64,000 nt of DNA from an uncultured Isosphaeraceae bacterium (GTDB lineage Bacteria; Planctomycetota; Planctomycetia; Isosphaerales; Isosphaeraceae): the NCBI GenBank assembly GCA_945957605.1, contig CAMFLR010000027.1:30334-94333 (forward strand). Reading direction: 5' to 3'. The notes beneath the pieces are model-generated. The model was given only the letters and a program-made list of their open reading frames with translations, was not told where the DNA came from and made no database searches. This document shows positions 55,934 through 63,916 of the stretch, piece after piece. The position numbers and the translations under genes are program-made. Positions within the stretch are counted from its first letter, which is position 1. Every line of letters starts with the position of its first letter.

Positions 55934-58612
55934 ATGTTGCGATTCCGACCGATCGCCAATGCCAAAGCCGCCGAAGCCTATTACGGCAAGAGCGACGGCT
56001 CGTATTACCTCGACGCTGCCGACCTACACCGGGAATGGGGCGGCGATGGAGCCAAGCTGCTCGAACTCGACGGCCCACCGCAGTTTCAACACTTCTCGAA
56101 CCTCCTGCGTGGCAACGATCCGCATAACGGCGAGCAACTCACGGCCCGGCTGGCCGAGAACCGGCTTTGCGGCTGGGACATTACCGCGAGCGTGCCCAAA
56201 GGCGTGACCGTCGCCCTGGAATTCGGCGATAGACGGGTTCAGCAAGCCATCTGGGAAGCCAACCGCGAAGCCATGGAGCACTTGGCAACCTACGCGATGA
56301 CGCGAGTGCGGAAGAACGGCGTCTACGAGGACCGGCAATCCTCAAACCTGATCTGGTTCTCGGTCGAGCATCCCGAGACGCGACCGGCGAAGGAAGACAA
56401 CCTGCCCGATCCCGACCGGCACATTCACAACGTGCTGCTGAACGTCACCTACGATGCCCACGAAGCCAAATGGAAGGCGGTCAAGTTCCGCCCGATCATG
56501 GACCAGCGGATGTATTTCGACCGTTGGTTCGACCAGGCGTTGAAGCACAAGCTGACCGACTTGGGGTATCGCATCGACATCAAGTACAAAGCCTTCCCCA
56601 AAGTCGGCATGAAATATCACTCCTGGGACATCGAGGGCGTGCCCAAATCAGTCACCGAGAAATTCTCTCGGCGGACTCAGGAAGTTGAGGAACTGGCCGA
56701 CGCCCTGGGCGTAGCCTCAGCCATCGGCAAGGACAAGCTCGGAGCCACCTCCCGCCGTTTCAAGCGGACCGACCTCACGCTTGAAGATTTCCGGGCAATC
56801 TGGCGTGGCAAGCTTACCGACCACGAGCGTCAGGCTCTGGCAACGCTGATCCACTCGACGCATCTGGCCGGCCCCCTGCCCTCGCGAGCGCCGACGGAGG
56901 AGGTAGCGTACTCGCTGGACCATCATTTCGACCGCCACAGCGTTAAGGAATGGGAAGACCTCGCCGTCACCGCCATGCAACGCTCGAAGGGCGACGCCCC
57001 GCCGCAAGCGTTCTACCCGGAGGCCGTAAACCAAGGGGTGCTCCGCGGCACGACGCAGAACCTGTGCACCACCGAGCCGGTGCTCGATCAGGAAACCAAG
57101 TTGATCGCGCTGGCCAGAGCCGGCCGTGGCAAGCTCCGAGCCATCGCCAAGCCGATCAAGAAAACTGGTCTCTCTCATGAGCAGGAAGCAGCTATCAATC
57201 ATGTGCTGACCAGCCCCGACCAGTTCGGCATGGTGCTTGGCCTGGCAGGCGTTGGCAAAACCACCGTGCAGCGAGTGGCCGCCGATCTCATGGAACATCA
57301 AGGGTTGCACGTGACCGCCCTGGCCCAGTCAGCCGACGCCAGCCGGCGCGTGCTTGCCGATGCCGGGTTCAAGGACGCCACAACGATTGCCGCGTTCCTG
57401 GATAGCAAAGAGTTGCAAGAGAAAGCACGCAACCAGGTGATCTTCCTCGACGAAGGCTCGCTGGTCGGCACCAAAACGATGCTGTCGATCTTCGAGACCG
57501 CCAACCGGCTCAATGCCAGGCTCGTCGTCTGGGGCGATGAACGCCAGCACGGCTCAATCGAGCGAGGAGCGGTGCTTACTATGCTTCAAGATCATCTGCC
57601 AGTGCCCAAGCTCACCGAAATTCGCCGTCAGAAGGGCGATTACAAGAAAGCGGTTGAGCATATCGCCAAGGGTGACATTCTCGCCGGCTATGATATTCTC
57701 GACCGCCTCGGCTGGGTGAGGCAAACGGATAGCCATACGCCATTGGTCGACGATTATATGGCGGGTATCGCTACCGGCAAGCATTCGCTCGTCGTGTGTC
57801 CGACCCATGTCGAAGGCGATGCGATTACGGCCGAGATACGCGATCGATTAAAGCAAGCGGGGATAGTGAGCAAGGATGAGCATCAAGTTGAGATTCTTAA
57901 AACCATCGGTTGGACGGCTGCTGAAAAAGCTGACAAGCAGAGTTACACGGGCGAGGAGATCGTACAATTCGTCCGCAATACGGGTTCTTACAAAGCAGGT
58001 CAGCGCGTTAAAAGCCGAGAACTTCTGGATTCGCCACAAGCTATCCGAGCTGCAAACATCGCTGTGTACACTCCAGATCATCTTGGACTTGCAGGCGGGG
58101 ACGTTATCCGCGCCACGGGTAACGGATGGGACGTTACCGGCAAGCACCGAATCAACAATGGAAGCGAGTACACCGTTAAAGCGGTCAGAAAAGAAGGTAT
58201 TGCACTGACCAACGGCTGGACGCTGCCCCGCGATTTCGCGCATCTGTCGCACGGCTACGTGAGCACGAGTTACGCCAGCCAGGGCAAGACAGTGAACCAA
58301 GTGCTGATCGCCATGGGTTCCGAAAGCCGTCCGGCGGTGAACCAAGAGCAGTTCTACGTGAGCGCCAGCCGCGGGCGTGAGTCGCTTAGGATTTATTCGA
58401 GCATGGCGCCTGAAGAGCTTCGTCATGCGATTCAACGACAGAGTCCGCGCATGACGGCGACCGAGCTGATGAAGCGGCCGGTCCGTAAACGGAAGTTAAG
58501 TCAGGTAATTAATCGCGTGCATGCGTCGTATCGCATGTTGCGCGAACGCGTCGAGTCTGTTATCGGCAGTAAACGAAAGGAACCGGTGTACGACTATGGC
58601 ATCTCTCGATGA
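55934..58612 (+). CDS. MobF-family relaxase with C-terminal RecD2-like helicase (892 aa)
   Basis: The TrwC-type relaxase domain (residues 1-300) has paired tyrosines Tyr16/17 and Tyr24/25 and a metal-binding triad His146, His163, His165 (DRHIHNVLLN). The helicase half has Walker A GLAGVGKTT near 437, VIFLDEGSLVG near 502, VWGDERQH near 530, then STSYASQGKTVNQVLIAMGS and FYVSASRGRESLRIY. Such proteins nick oriT and unwind the strand for conjugation. At 892 residues it is close to TrwC length. No mating-pair genes are present, so transfer would need a helper or genes outside the window. Confidence 0.95.
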   Translation: MLRFRPIANAKAAEAYYGKSDGSYYLDAADLHREWGGDGAKLLELDGPPQFQHFSNLLRGNDPHNGEQLTARLAENRLCGWDITASVPKGVTVALEFGDRRVQQAIWEANREAMEHLATYAMTRVRKNGVYEDRQSSNLIWFSVEHPETRPAKEDNLPDPDRHIHNVLLNVTYDAHEAKWKAVKFRPIMDQRMYFDRWFDQALKHKLTDLGYRIDIKYKAFPKVGMKYHSWDIEGVPKSVTEKFSRRTQEVEELADALGVASAIGKDKLGATSRRFKRTDLTLEDFRAIWRGKLTDHERQALATLIHSTHLAGPLPSRAPTEEVAYSLDHHFDRHSVKEWEDLAVTAMQRSKGDAPPQAFYPEAVNQGVLRGTTQNLCTTEPVLDQETKLIALARAGRGKLRAIAKPIKKTGLSHEQEAAINHVLTSPDQFGMVLGLAGVGKTTVQRVAADLMEHQGLHVTALAQSADASRRVLADAGFKDATTIAAFLDSKELQEKARNQVIFLDEGSLVGTKTMLSIFETANRLNARLVVWGDERQHGSIERGAVLTMLQDHLPVPKLTEIRRQKGDYKKAVEHIAKGDILAGYDILDRLGWVRQTDSHTPLVDDYMAGIATGKHSLVVCPTHVEGDAITAEIRDRLKQAGIVSKDEHQVEILKTIGWTAAEKADKQSYTGEEIVQFVRNTGSYKAGQRVKSRELLDSPQAIRAANIAVYTPDHLGLAGGDVIRATGNGWDVTGKHRINNGSEYTVKAVRKEGIALTNGWTLPRDFAHLSHGYVSTSYASQGKTVNQVLIAMGSESRPAVNQEQFYVSASRGRESLRIYSSMAPEELRHAIQRQSPRMTATELMKRPVRKRKLSQVINRVHASYRMLRERVESVIGSKRKEPVYDYGISR

Positions 58613-59027
58613 ACATCTCGGCCATTTAAGTCAGCGCCCCCCGCGGATCGAGGAAGAAAAGGACGATTTGGGTAAGTGCTGCGGGCTGGTGCTGACGAAC
58701 AAAACCGTGACGTGTTTGCAGCTTCGCTTTAACAGCGTCGAACAGAAAAAACATGGCAAGGCCCGCCGGCAGCTTCAGTACAAGGACATCGATAGCGACG
58801 ACGCGCAGTCGGGTTATGCGGCGGAGGGCACATCGTTTTCCGTGGTGTTTGGGTACCGCGAGCCGCAACGGCTGACGGTTTATGGGCGGAATTTACTCAA
58901 GGTTTGGGAGTATATCTGTTTTCACCGAATGCCGTGGATCGAGAGTGTCGAGCCGGGGCGGGATTTCGAGCGGGGGGATAAGCCGGTGATAACTGGGATT
59001 GTGTTGGAGGAAGTGGACGGAAGCTAA
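58596..59027 (+). CDS. Hypothetical protein coupled to relaxase (143 aa)
   Basis: ATG 58596 lies within the relaxase end (17-base overlap). Sequence (ASLDEHLGHLSQRPPRIEEE, LGKCCGLVLTNKTVTCLQLR, FSVVFGYREPQRLTVYGRNL) has a beta-rich core. I recall similar short genes beside planctomycetal relaxases, but no family name is certain. It may be an accessory of DNA transfer. Confidence 0.7.
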   Translation: MASLDEHLGHLSQRPPRIEEEKDDLGKCCGLVLTNKTVTCLQLRFNSVEQKKHGKARRQLQYKDIDSDDAQSGYAAEGTSFSVVFGYREPQRLTVYGRNLLKVWEYICFHRMPWIESVEPGRDFERGDKPVITGIVLEEVDGS

Positions 59028-59203
59028 ACCTGGTGAGTGCGTCACTCGACCGCTCTCCTAGCGCCTAGGACTCACGGAAGAAGACCGAACTTCTGCAGGC
59101 CTTCAGACAGAGGATTTCGTCCGGGCCGTTGCAACCGACGGATTTTTCGACCACAATCTGGCCATCCGAACCATCACAGACCTCAGCCCCCCCCCGGAGC
59201 GTC

Positions 59204-59956
59204 ATGTCTTTCTCAATCCTGCCTCAACAGTCGCCCATCGACCTTGGCCTCGCTCGCCCTATCAACTACGCATTTCCGGCAGGCTATTTTTCGTACACAT
59301 GGAGCACAAGCGAAACCGGCGTTAAATCCGGCTCTGGTGAAACGGTCCAGATTGATTTTACAAATAGCAAATCTCACGCCGATCTCATCCTACCTGGGCA
59401 GGTCAACTCGACGAAGTTTCAGCTTGTTCAATTCCATTTTCACAGTGAGAGCGAGCATCGGGTAAATGGAACGAAATGGCCACTGGAACTCCACGTCGTC
59501 CACAGAACGACCGAGCCTGATCCTTGGAGCCCGGGCAACAATCGTTTTATCTACCTGGTCGTGGCTATCTTCCTCGACCGCAGGCCGGGCGGAGTGAAAA
59601 AGAACGAGGCCGCCGACAAATTCTTCCGGGGCCTTTCGACACATTTGGATGAAGTAAAATCGGGTAAGCGAAACGCTGCGGTGGCGATCGATCCGGTTCG
59701 ACCGAGTGACCTTCTTCCCGACGATCCCACCGCCTACTGGCGTTACGAAGGGTCGTTAACGACGCAGGTCAATTCGCCCAACGGTGGTTACGTGAGTTGG
59801 GTTGTAATTAAAGATATCAAGCTGCTGGACGGCGACGTGCTCGATGACTTTATCCACAGGCTTGCTCATGGAGCCAAGTCACCTCAAGACTTAGACCGCC
59901 GTTTCGTGTTTTTCAATCCTAGTAACGTGGGAACGTCGAGCGGGACAACCGCCTGA
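59204..59956 (+). CDS. Alpha-carbonic anhydrase (250 aa)
   Basis: GGAG five bases before ATG 59204 fixes the start. QSPIDL, LVQFHFHSESEHRVNG and LELHVVHR give the three zinc ligands His78, His80 and His97, and YWRYEGSLTT holds the catalytic threonine region. The enzyme converts carbon dioxide to bicarbonate. Most alpha-type enzymes are exported, yet no signal peptide is visible, so it may act in the cytoplasm. The SLTT is followed by QVNSP instead of the usual PPC. Confidence 0.85.
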   Translation: MSFSILPQQSPIDLGLARPINYAFPAGYFSYTWSTSETGVKSGSGETVQIDFTNSKSHADLILPGQVNSTKFQLVQFHFHSESEHRVNGTKWPLELHVVHRTTEPDPWSPGNNRFIYLVVAIFLDRRPGGVKKNEAADKFFRGLSTHLDEVKSGKRNAAVAIDPVRPSDLLPDDPTAYWRYEGSLTTQVNSPNGGYVSWVVIKDIKLLDGDVLDDFIHRLAHGAKSPQDLDRRFVFFNPSNVGTSSGTTA

Positions 59957-60107
59957 CTCGTGGACGCCGAACCATCACATGTTCCATTAGTCAGGCAATC
60001 ACGGATCACGGCTGCCGATGGCTGATGGACTCATGTGACCTAGTGACAACTGTGTCCCATCAATCCAAATCTTCGTCGGCGATACGTTACAAGTTAGGAC
60101 GATCGCA

Positions 60108-60458
60108 ATGGCAAGCACCACGAGATTCCTGCGTCGCGACCCTCGTGACGTCGAGCCCTGGGCCGAAACCTGTGGCCAGATTCGGCCGCTTGTTGTCGAG
60201 GCGGATGATGCCGCCGCCGAAATCCATCACGTCGTGATTTCAGACGCGAAGCTGCATTACCACGAACGAACCGATGAGTTTTACTACATTATTTCAGGCA
60301 CTGGCACCATGATCCTCGATGAAGAGGAGATCGAGTTGCATGAAGGCGTGGTCGTTTACGTGCCCCGAGGCGTCAAGCACAAGGCGATCGGCAATCTGAC
60401 GGTTTTGACCGTCTGCATACCCCGAGGCGTGTTGCACGACGTTCACGAACTGGAATGA
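60108..60458 (+). CDS. Cupin domain protein (116 aa)
   Basis: AGGA precedes ATG 60108. The double-stranded beta-helix motifs are HYHERTDEFYYIISGTGTMI (His, His, Glu metal set) and VYVPRGVKHKAIG (third His). Single-domain cupins of this size include sugar isomerase-like and sensor proteins, so the substrate cannot be told. It is part of the cargo block. Confidence 0.85.
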   Translation: MASTTRFLRRDPRDVEPWAETCGQIRPLVVEADDAAAEIHHVVISDAKLHYHERTDEFYYIISGTGTMILDEEEIELHEGVVVYVPRGVKHKAIGNLTVLTVCIPRGVLHDVHELE

Positions 60459-60541
60459 CCAGCCTTTGGGTGTCGGAATGGGGCAGATCGAGCGGTCTTT
60501 TGGAGCAGAATTTGCATGCTCGACCGTTTCGGAGGTTCCCC

Positions 60542-60931
60542 ATGAGCATCGGCACTTCGCATCGCATCTTCGGCCGCACCTCCCTCGTGCTGGCCGTAGC
60601 GGCCATTCTCGCCCCGGTCATCGGCTATCTGACGATCAGCCATGACTGGGCAGCGCACGACATGAGCATCGCACTGATGGCTGAAGGCTTCGTCGTGACG
60701 ATGTTCTCGGTAGTCGCGGCGGGTTTCTTCGCACTCTGTGCACTGATCGCCGCTGGCATTGGCCTTGCCCGTAAGGAGCCGGACCGCTGGGCTAGTGGCG
60801 TTGGCCTAACCCTGGGCGGGTTGGTGATGGTTGGCGTCTTGGTCATCGCGTCGATCGTCTATTCGAGTTCCGGCAAGACAACGTCAGGGGCGGCCGCACC
60901 CGCTTCTCAACCGGCCAGCGTGCCAAAGTGA
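60542..60931 (+). CDS. Membrane protein (129 aa)
   Basis: ATG 60542 with GGAGG upstream. Three membrane helices: LVLAVAAILAPVIGYLTI, VVTMFSVVAAGFFALCALIA and LTLGGLVMVGVLVIASIVYS, then a Ser/Ala/Pro tail (APASQPASVPK). Function unknown. It is the last gene of the cargo block. Confidence 0.7.
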   Translation: MSIGTSHRIFGRTSLVLAVAAILAPVIGYLTISHDWAAHDMSIALMAEGFVVTMFSVVAAGFFALCALIAAGIGLARKEPDRWASGVGLTLGGLVMVGVLVIASIVYSSSGKTTSGAAAPASQPASVPK

Positions 60932-60989
60932 ACTGTAGAGCGACAACGCAGCCGTGATTCGATACGCCACTCCTTCTAAACCAGGTGAG

Positions 60990-61118
60990 TCACTTCAACT
61001 CTTCCTCTACTTGCAAGCCTTGCGCGTCCTTGCTGTGCAGATATATCGCGTACTGATTGGTAATTAGCAAAATGAGCACGCAGGAAAATACCGTGAAACT
61101 GATGATCGCGTTAGACAT
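60990..61118 (-). CDS. Small membrane protein (42 aa)
   Basis: MSNAIISFTVFSCVLILLIT is a single membrane helix, followed by YAIYLHSKDAQGLQVEEELK. The start overlaps the upstream gene by eight bases. Last gene of the minus-strand transcript from the 62.8 kb control region. Confidence 0.55.
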   Translation of the reverse strand: MSNAIISFTVFSCVLILLITNQYAIYLHSKDAQGLQVEEELK

Positions 61119-61338
61119 CCGGGTTCTCCTTTGAGCCCTCGCTTGCTCCTCGGCGTCTACTCGGCCCCGTTGGCAAATCCTCTGCCACCTGGCGCCATTG
61201 CTCAGGCGTAAGCCGCTTGGCCTCGTACTCGCGAACGATGCCCGCGAGCCTGGCCAATATTCGCACGCAGGACCGGCACTCCTGCATCTCGGCGCGCTCA
61301 ATTTCAGCATCGAAAATTTCGCTCAAAAAACTGGTCAT
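61111..61338 (-). CDS. Hypothetical protein (75 aa)
   Basis: Helical (TSFLSEIFDAEIERAEMQEC, RILARLAGIVREYEAKRLTP), acidic to basic, with a Cys pair CRSC. Start overlaps the 38-aa gene stop (ATGA, 61335-61338). Family unknown. Confidence 0.6.
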   Translation of the reverse strand: MTSFLSEIFDAEIERAEMQECRSCVRILARLAGIVREYEAKRLTPEQWRQVAEDLPTGPSRRRGASEGSKENPDV

Positions 61339-61451
61339 CGACTCGCTTCCCTTGTTTTTTTTCTCGAATCTTTAACCATATGCTCCCAGCCACCCAAAGC
61401 CGCCAGTGGAAGCACGATTAACCAGAAGATTTGTTCAACGCTGAGTTTCAT
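61335..61451 (-). CDS. Small membrane protein (38 aa)
   Basis: MKLSVEQIFWLIVLPLAALG forms one membrane helix with a basic tail (HMVKDSRKKTREAS). Coupled to the downstream gene by ATGA. The longer open frame is in the methyltransferase gap and not used. Confidence 0.5.
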   Translation of the reverse strand: MKLSVEQIFWLIVLPLAALGGWEHMVKDSRKKTREASR

Positions 61452-61479
61452 ATGGATGCCCCATCTGTCTGTCGGTTTC

Positions 61480-61923
61480 TCACGCAGCCACTCGATCGTA
61501 CATGATGATGCTCCCGGCGACAGACACGTTAAGGCTTTGCTCAAGCTGGCTGCCAGGAATCATGATGATATGATGGCATTTCTCCTGGGCTTTACGGCTC
61601 AATCCATGGTCTTCCGCGCCGAGCAGATAAACCGCTCGCTCAGGATGTGGGAAGTCAGGCAATGGCCTCGCCTTTGGGTGCGGATATTCAACTCCGACCA
61701 ACTGGCAATCGTGCGGGAGATTTTCATAGAATTCCTCGAAGGTTCCATATTGAAACAGCGGTATGGAACGCCAAGCCTTCGTATTGTCGCTACACTGATG
61801 GCTATAACGCTGCCCGACAGTGAATATAAACGCTGCACCGAGGTTGTGAGCTGAACGCCAAAGTGTACCTAGGTTCGCCTTTGTCTTTCCGTTCTCAATG
61901 CCTATTCCGAAATAGCCTCTCAT
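61480..61923 (-). CDS. SpoU/TrmH family RNA methyltransferase, TrmL-like (147 aa)
   Basis: GAGG precedes ATG 61923. The SPOUT motifs are NLGTLWRSAHNLGA (motif 1), VYLLGAEDHGLS (motif 2) and MIPGSQLEQSLNVSVAGSII with MYDR (motif 3, where Asn and the knot lie). The length is close to TrmL, which 2'-O-methylates the wobble base of tRNA-Leu. A phage copy might protect or tune tRNAs during infection. It lacks extra RNA-binding domains. Confidence 0.85.
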   Translation of the reverse strand: MRGYFGIGIENGKTKANLGTLWRSAHNLGAAFIFTVGQRYSHQCSDNTKAWRSIPLFQYGTFEEFYENLPHDCQLVGVEYPHPKARPLPDFPHPERAVYLLGAEDHGLSRKAQEKCHHIIMIPGSQLEQSLNVSVAGSIIMYDRVAA

Positions 61924-61966
61924 TGTATCCTCACCCTATAATCATTACATTGCCATCATTGCACCA

Positions 61967-62224
61967 TCACGCCGCATTCCTGACCTTGCCGATACGAAAG
62001 TCACCGATCATTTCCCACTTCTCGACCAGTTGAACCGGCACGCCTGCGGGCACTCGTCCAGCCATCAGTTCGTCATAAACCCACGCTGACATCTCGGTGT
62101 AATAGCCGCTGGCGATGGCCTTCTGACCAAGCGGGAGCTTCATGAGGGAAAGCATCTGCGCCATGCACGCGTTAGCGTGTTTTTGGCGAATGGCACGCTG
62201 TTGACGGTAAGAAAGGTCTTTCAT
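61967..62224 (-). CDS. Hypothetical protein (85 aa)
   Basis: ATG 62224 overlaps the upstream stop (ATGA). Sequence (DLSYRQQRAIRQKHANACMA, GYYTEMSAWVYDELMAGRVP, VQLVEKWEMIGDFRIGKVRN) is helical and basic. No family. Confidence 0.6.
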   Translation of the reverse strand: MKDLSYRQQRAIRQKHANACMAQMLSLMKLPLGQKAIASGYYTEMSAWVYDELMAGRVPAGVPVQLVEKWEMIGDFRIGKVRNAA

Positions 62225-62457
62225 GCCACTCTCCTCGTCGCCGTGACGAAATTGATCGCACCCTGCTGGGCTTGCCATGCCTCGGCAAACGGCTCGATGC
62301 CGTAATCCTCTTGCGTGTCGCCGTCCTCGTTTCGCCATGTCCATTCAGCGCCGATGCGCTCGATCAGGAACAGCTTGCCGTTGACTCGGCAAACGATGGG
62401 CCTTGGGAAGAACGCTCCGACGATGCTGTCGATTGCGGGTTCAATTGGGTTGTGCAT
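62221..62457 (-). CDS. Hypothetical protein (78 aa)
   Basis: Of two ATGs, 62457 has AGGAG at eight bases and is preferred to 62463. Sequence has a beta segment (PRPIVCRVNGKLFLIERIGA) then WTWRNEDGDTQEDYGIEPFA. Coupled to the next gene by ATGA. Unknown. Confidence 0.6.
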   Translation of the reverse strand: MHNPIEPAIDSIVGAFFPRPIVCRVNGKLFLIERIGAEWTWRNEDGDTQEDYGIEPFAEAWQAQQGAINFVTATRRVA

Positions 62458-62468
62458 GTTCATTTCTC

Positions 62469-62735
62469 CTAAGCTGCGTGCAGCGAGCCGGTGCGGACAT
62501 CGCTCTGATTGATGACAAGGGCATTCGCAATCACCGGGCGGCGTCCGAGGGCGATGGAGTGAGCGTTTCTCGCCCGATTTACCCAGGTAGCGAGTGCGGC
62601 CTTCACCCGCTCATCATCCGGGGAGTAACGCCAGAATCCTTCCGGGTTGGTGAGCGTTTCACGGCATTGGCGAGCGGCTGTCATGTATTCTTTGCGGGCA
62701 TTAAACCAGTGAGATTTGCTGAAGAGGTTAATCAT
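62469..62735 (-). CDS. Hypothetical protein (88 aa)
   Basis: AAGGAG lies eight bases before ATG 62735. Sequence (INLFSKSHWFNARKEYMTAA, DDERVKAALATWVNRARNAH) is helical and basic. It is the first gene of the leftward transcript from the divergent control region, so it may be an early lytic or regulatory gene. Confidence 0.6.
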   Translation of the reverse strand: MINLFSKSHWFNARKEYMTAARQCRETLTNPEGFWRYSPDDERVKAALATWVNRARNAHSIALGRRPVIANALVINQSDVRTGSLHAA

Positions 62736-62763
62736 GGTTGGCTCCTTCGCTGTTGATAAGCTG

Positions 62764-62856
62764 ACAGTAGCGCAGCTTCAAAGCATAGTCAACAAAATAT
62801 TGTTATTACATAGCAATAAAATATTGTTGACAAACGCATTCAGATTGCCCTATTCT
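62764..62856. promoter_or_regulatory. Divergent control region with paired operators
   Basis: Leftward promoter: TTGACT (62792-62787), 17 bases, TACTGT (62769-62764). Rightward promoter: TTGACA (62827-62832), 18 bases, TATTCT (62851-62856). Between and over the -35 boxes lie two copies of CAAYAAAATATTGTT (62790-62804 and 62814-62828), 24 bases apart. A Cro/CI-like regulator gene follows to the right. This is the layout of a phage genetic switch. Confidence 0.65.
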
Positions 62857-62880
62857 TCTACATAATTGGAGAGGTATAAC

Positions 62881-63093
62881 GTGGCGCTAACGTTGAAGGA
62901 CTGGCGGTTGTCAGAAGGCTGGTCGCAAAAGGAGCTGGCGGATAAATTGAAAGCCATGAGTGGCGAGAAAGTCGGGCAAACGCACATCTCGGCTTATGAG
63001 CGTGGTAGCGAGCCAGGTTGGTCAATCGGCCTTGCGATTTCGATTCTGACTCATGGCAAAGTCACGCCAGCGAGCTTCTTCGAGCGGCAGTAA
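62881..63093 (+). CDS. Cro/CI-like XRE helix-turn-helix regulator (70 aa)
   Basis: GTG 62881 has GGAGAGG upstream. The domain (TLKDWRLSEGWSQKELADKL, then GQTHISAYERGSEPGWSIGL) is a standard XRE fold, and the protein is only this domain, like Cro. It likely binds the paired repeats in its own promoter and controls the opposing operon. Confidence 0.8.
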   Translation: MALTLKDWRLSEGWSQKELADKLKAMSGEKVGQTHISAYERGSEPGWSIGLAISILTHGKVTPASFFERQ

Positions 63094-63379
63094 AGGAAGA
63101 AGCTCCACGTAATAAAAACACGCCGAGAAATCCCTTGCGCCTTCAATTCAATCGATCTAGTATTCCGCATGACTTAAATCCCGAGCGTAGCGAGGCTTTT
63201 GCAAATGCGATTCAATTGCAATAAAAATTCAGACTGTTCACCTAATCGGTTGATTGGGCCTATCGATTGGGATGAGACCATTACGGTAACACGTAAGCGC
63301 TATCAGATCTTTGGACTGATCGGATTGGGCGATCATGTTCACGACTGGCTTACCGGAACGCTGACCCCTCTATCCGAAA
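63094..63379. other. Intergenic stretch without a supported gene
   Basis: Only short frames without ribosome sites occur here. No strong hairpin or repeat is obvious. It separates the regulator from the convergent minus-strand gene 63380-63589. Confidence 0.4.
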
Positions 63380-63589
63380 TCAATCCGGCGACAGATTGCG
63401 CGAAGCCGCAACCACAATCCTCTTCTCAATGTCTTGGAGGGTAGGGTTATCAGACACGTCGATAGTCAGCATTACAATCGCAGTAGTCTTTGTTTGGTTT
63501 TTGCTCGACAGGATGTGTGCCTCGACGTTCGTTTTGCCCGGTGCTTCGCCTCCAGCAAGAATCAATCGTTCAACTGTTAAATAGCCCAT
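63380..63589 (-). CDS. Hypothetical protein (69 aa)
   Basis: AAGGAG nine bases before ATG 63589. Sequence (GYLTVERLILAGGEAPGKTN, KTTAIVMLTIDVSDNPTLQD, IEKRIVVAASRNLSPD) alternates strands and a helix, perhaps a ferredoxin-like fold. No family is recognised. Confidence 0.55.
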   Translation of the reverse strand: MGYLTVERLILAGGEAPGKTNVEAHILSSKNQTKTTAIVMLTIDVSDNPTLQDIEKRIVVAASRNLSPD

Positions 63590-63694
63590 TATGGTTTCTC
63601 CTTTGGCGGTTAACTTAAATCAAAGATGTGAGTTAATATGAAGATTAGGCTCGATACAAGCGACATTAATGCAGCGATTCATGCCATTGCTGCG

Positions 63695-63916
63695 TTATTC
63701 GAACCCGCTACCCTTCAGCATGTCCCGAATGGCCTTATCGAGCGCCTCCGCAACCTGATTGTCAGCGATGGCCTGAAAGTCTGCGTAGCGAATCTTGGCT
63801 CCGCAACCACGGCAGACGATCATGTCATCCGGTTTGGGGTCTGCGGAGAACTGCTCGAAATCGCCGCCGCAGCTAGGGCATTTTACATCGATAGAAACGT
63901 TAGTGGTGTCGGACAT
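63695..63916 (-). CDS. Zinc-ribbon protein (73 aa)
   Basis: AGGGGGA precedes ATG 63916. Cysteine pairs KCPSCGGDF (near residue 13) and VCRGCGAKI (near residue 35) form a zinc ribbon. A helical C-terminus follows (YADFQAIADNQVAEALDKAI). It resembles small phage proteins often found near regulatory genes. Function unknown. The plus-strand frame over the same stretch is a shadow. Confidence 0.65.
   Translation of the reverse strand: MSDTTNVSIDVKCPSCGGDFEQFSADPKPDDMIVCRGCGAKIRYADFQAIADNQVAEALDKAIRDMLKGSGFE

Noticed and set aside
55885..56127. Alternative frame starting before the relaxase
   Set aside because: It overlaps the relaxase N-terminus in another frame, is Arg/Pro-rich and lacks a ribosome site. 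Its start falls inside the -10 box.
57848..58435. Minus-strand open frame opposite the relaxase C-terminus
   Set aside because: Antisense to conserved helicase motifs; no start signal and no recognisable domain.
63199..63444. Plus-strand frame of 81 codons after the regulator
   Set aside because: No ribosome site, odd composition, and it runs into a better supported minus-strand gene.
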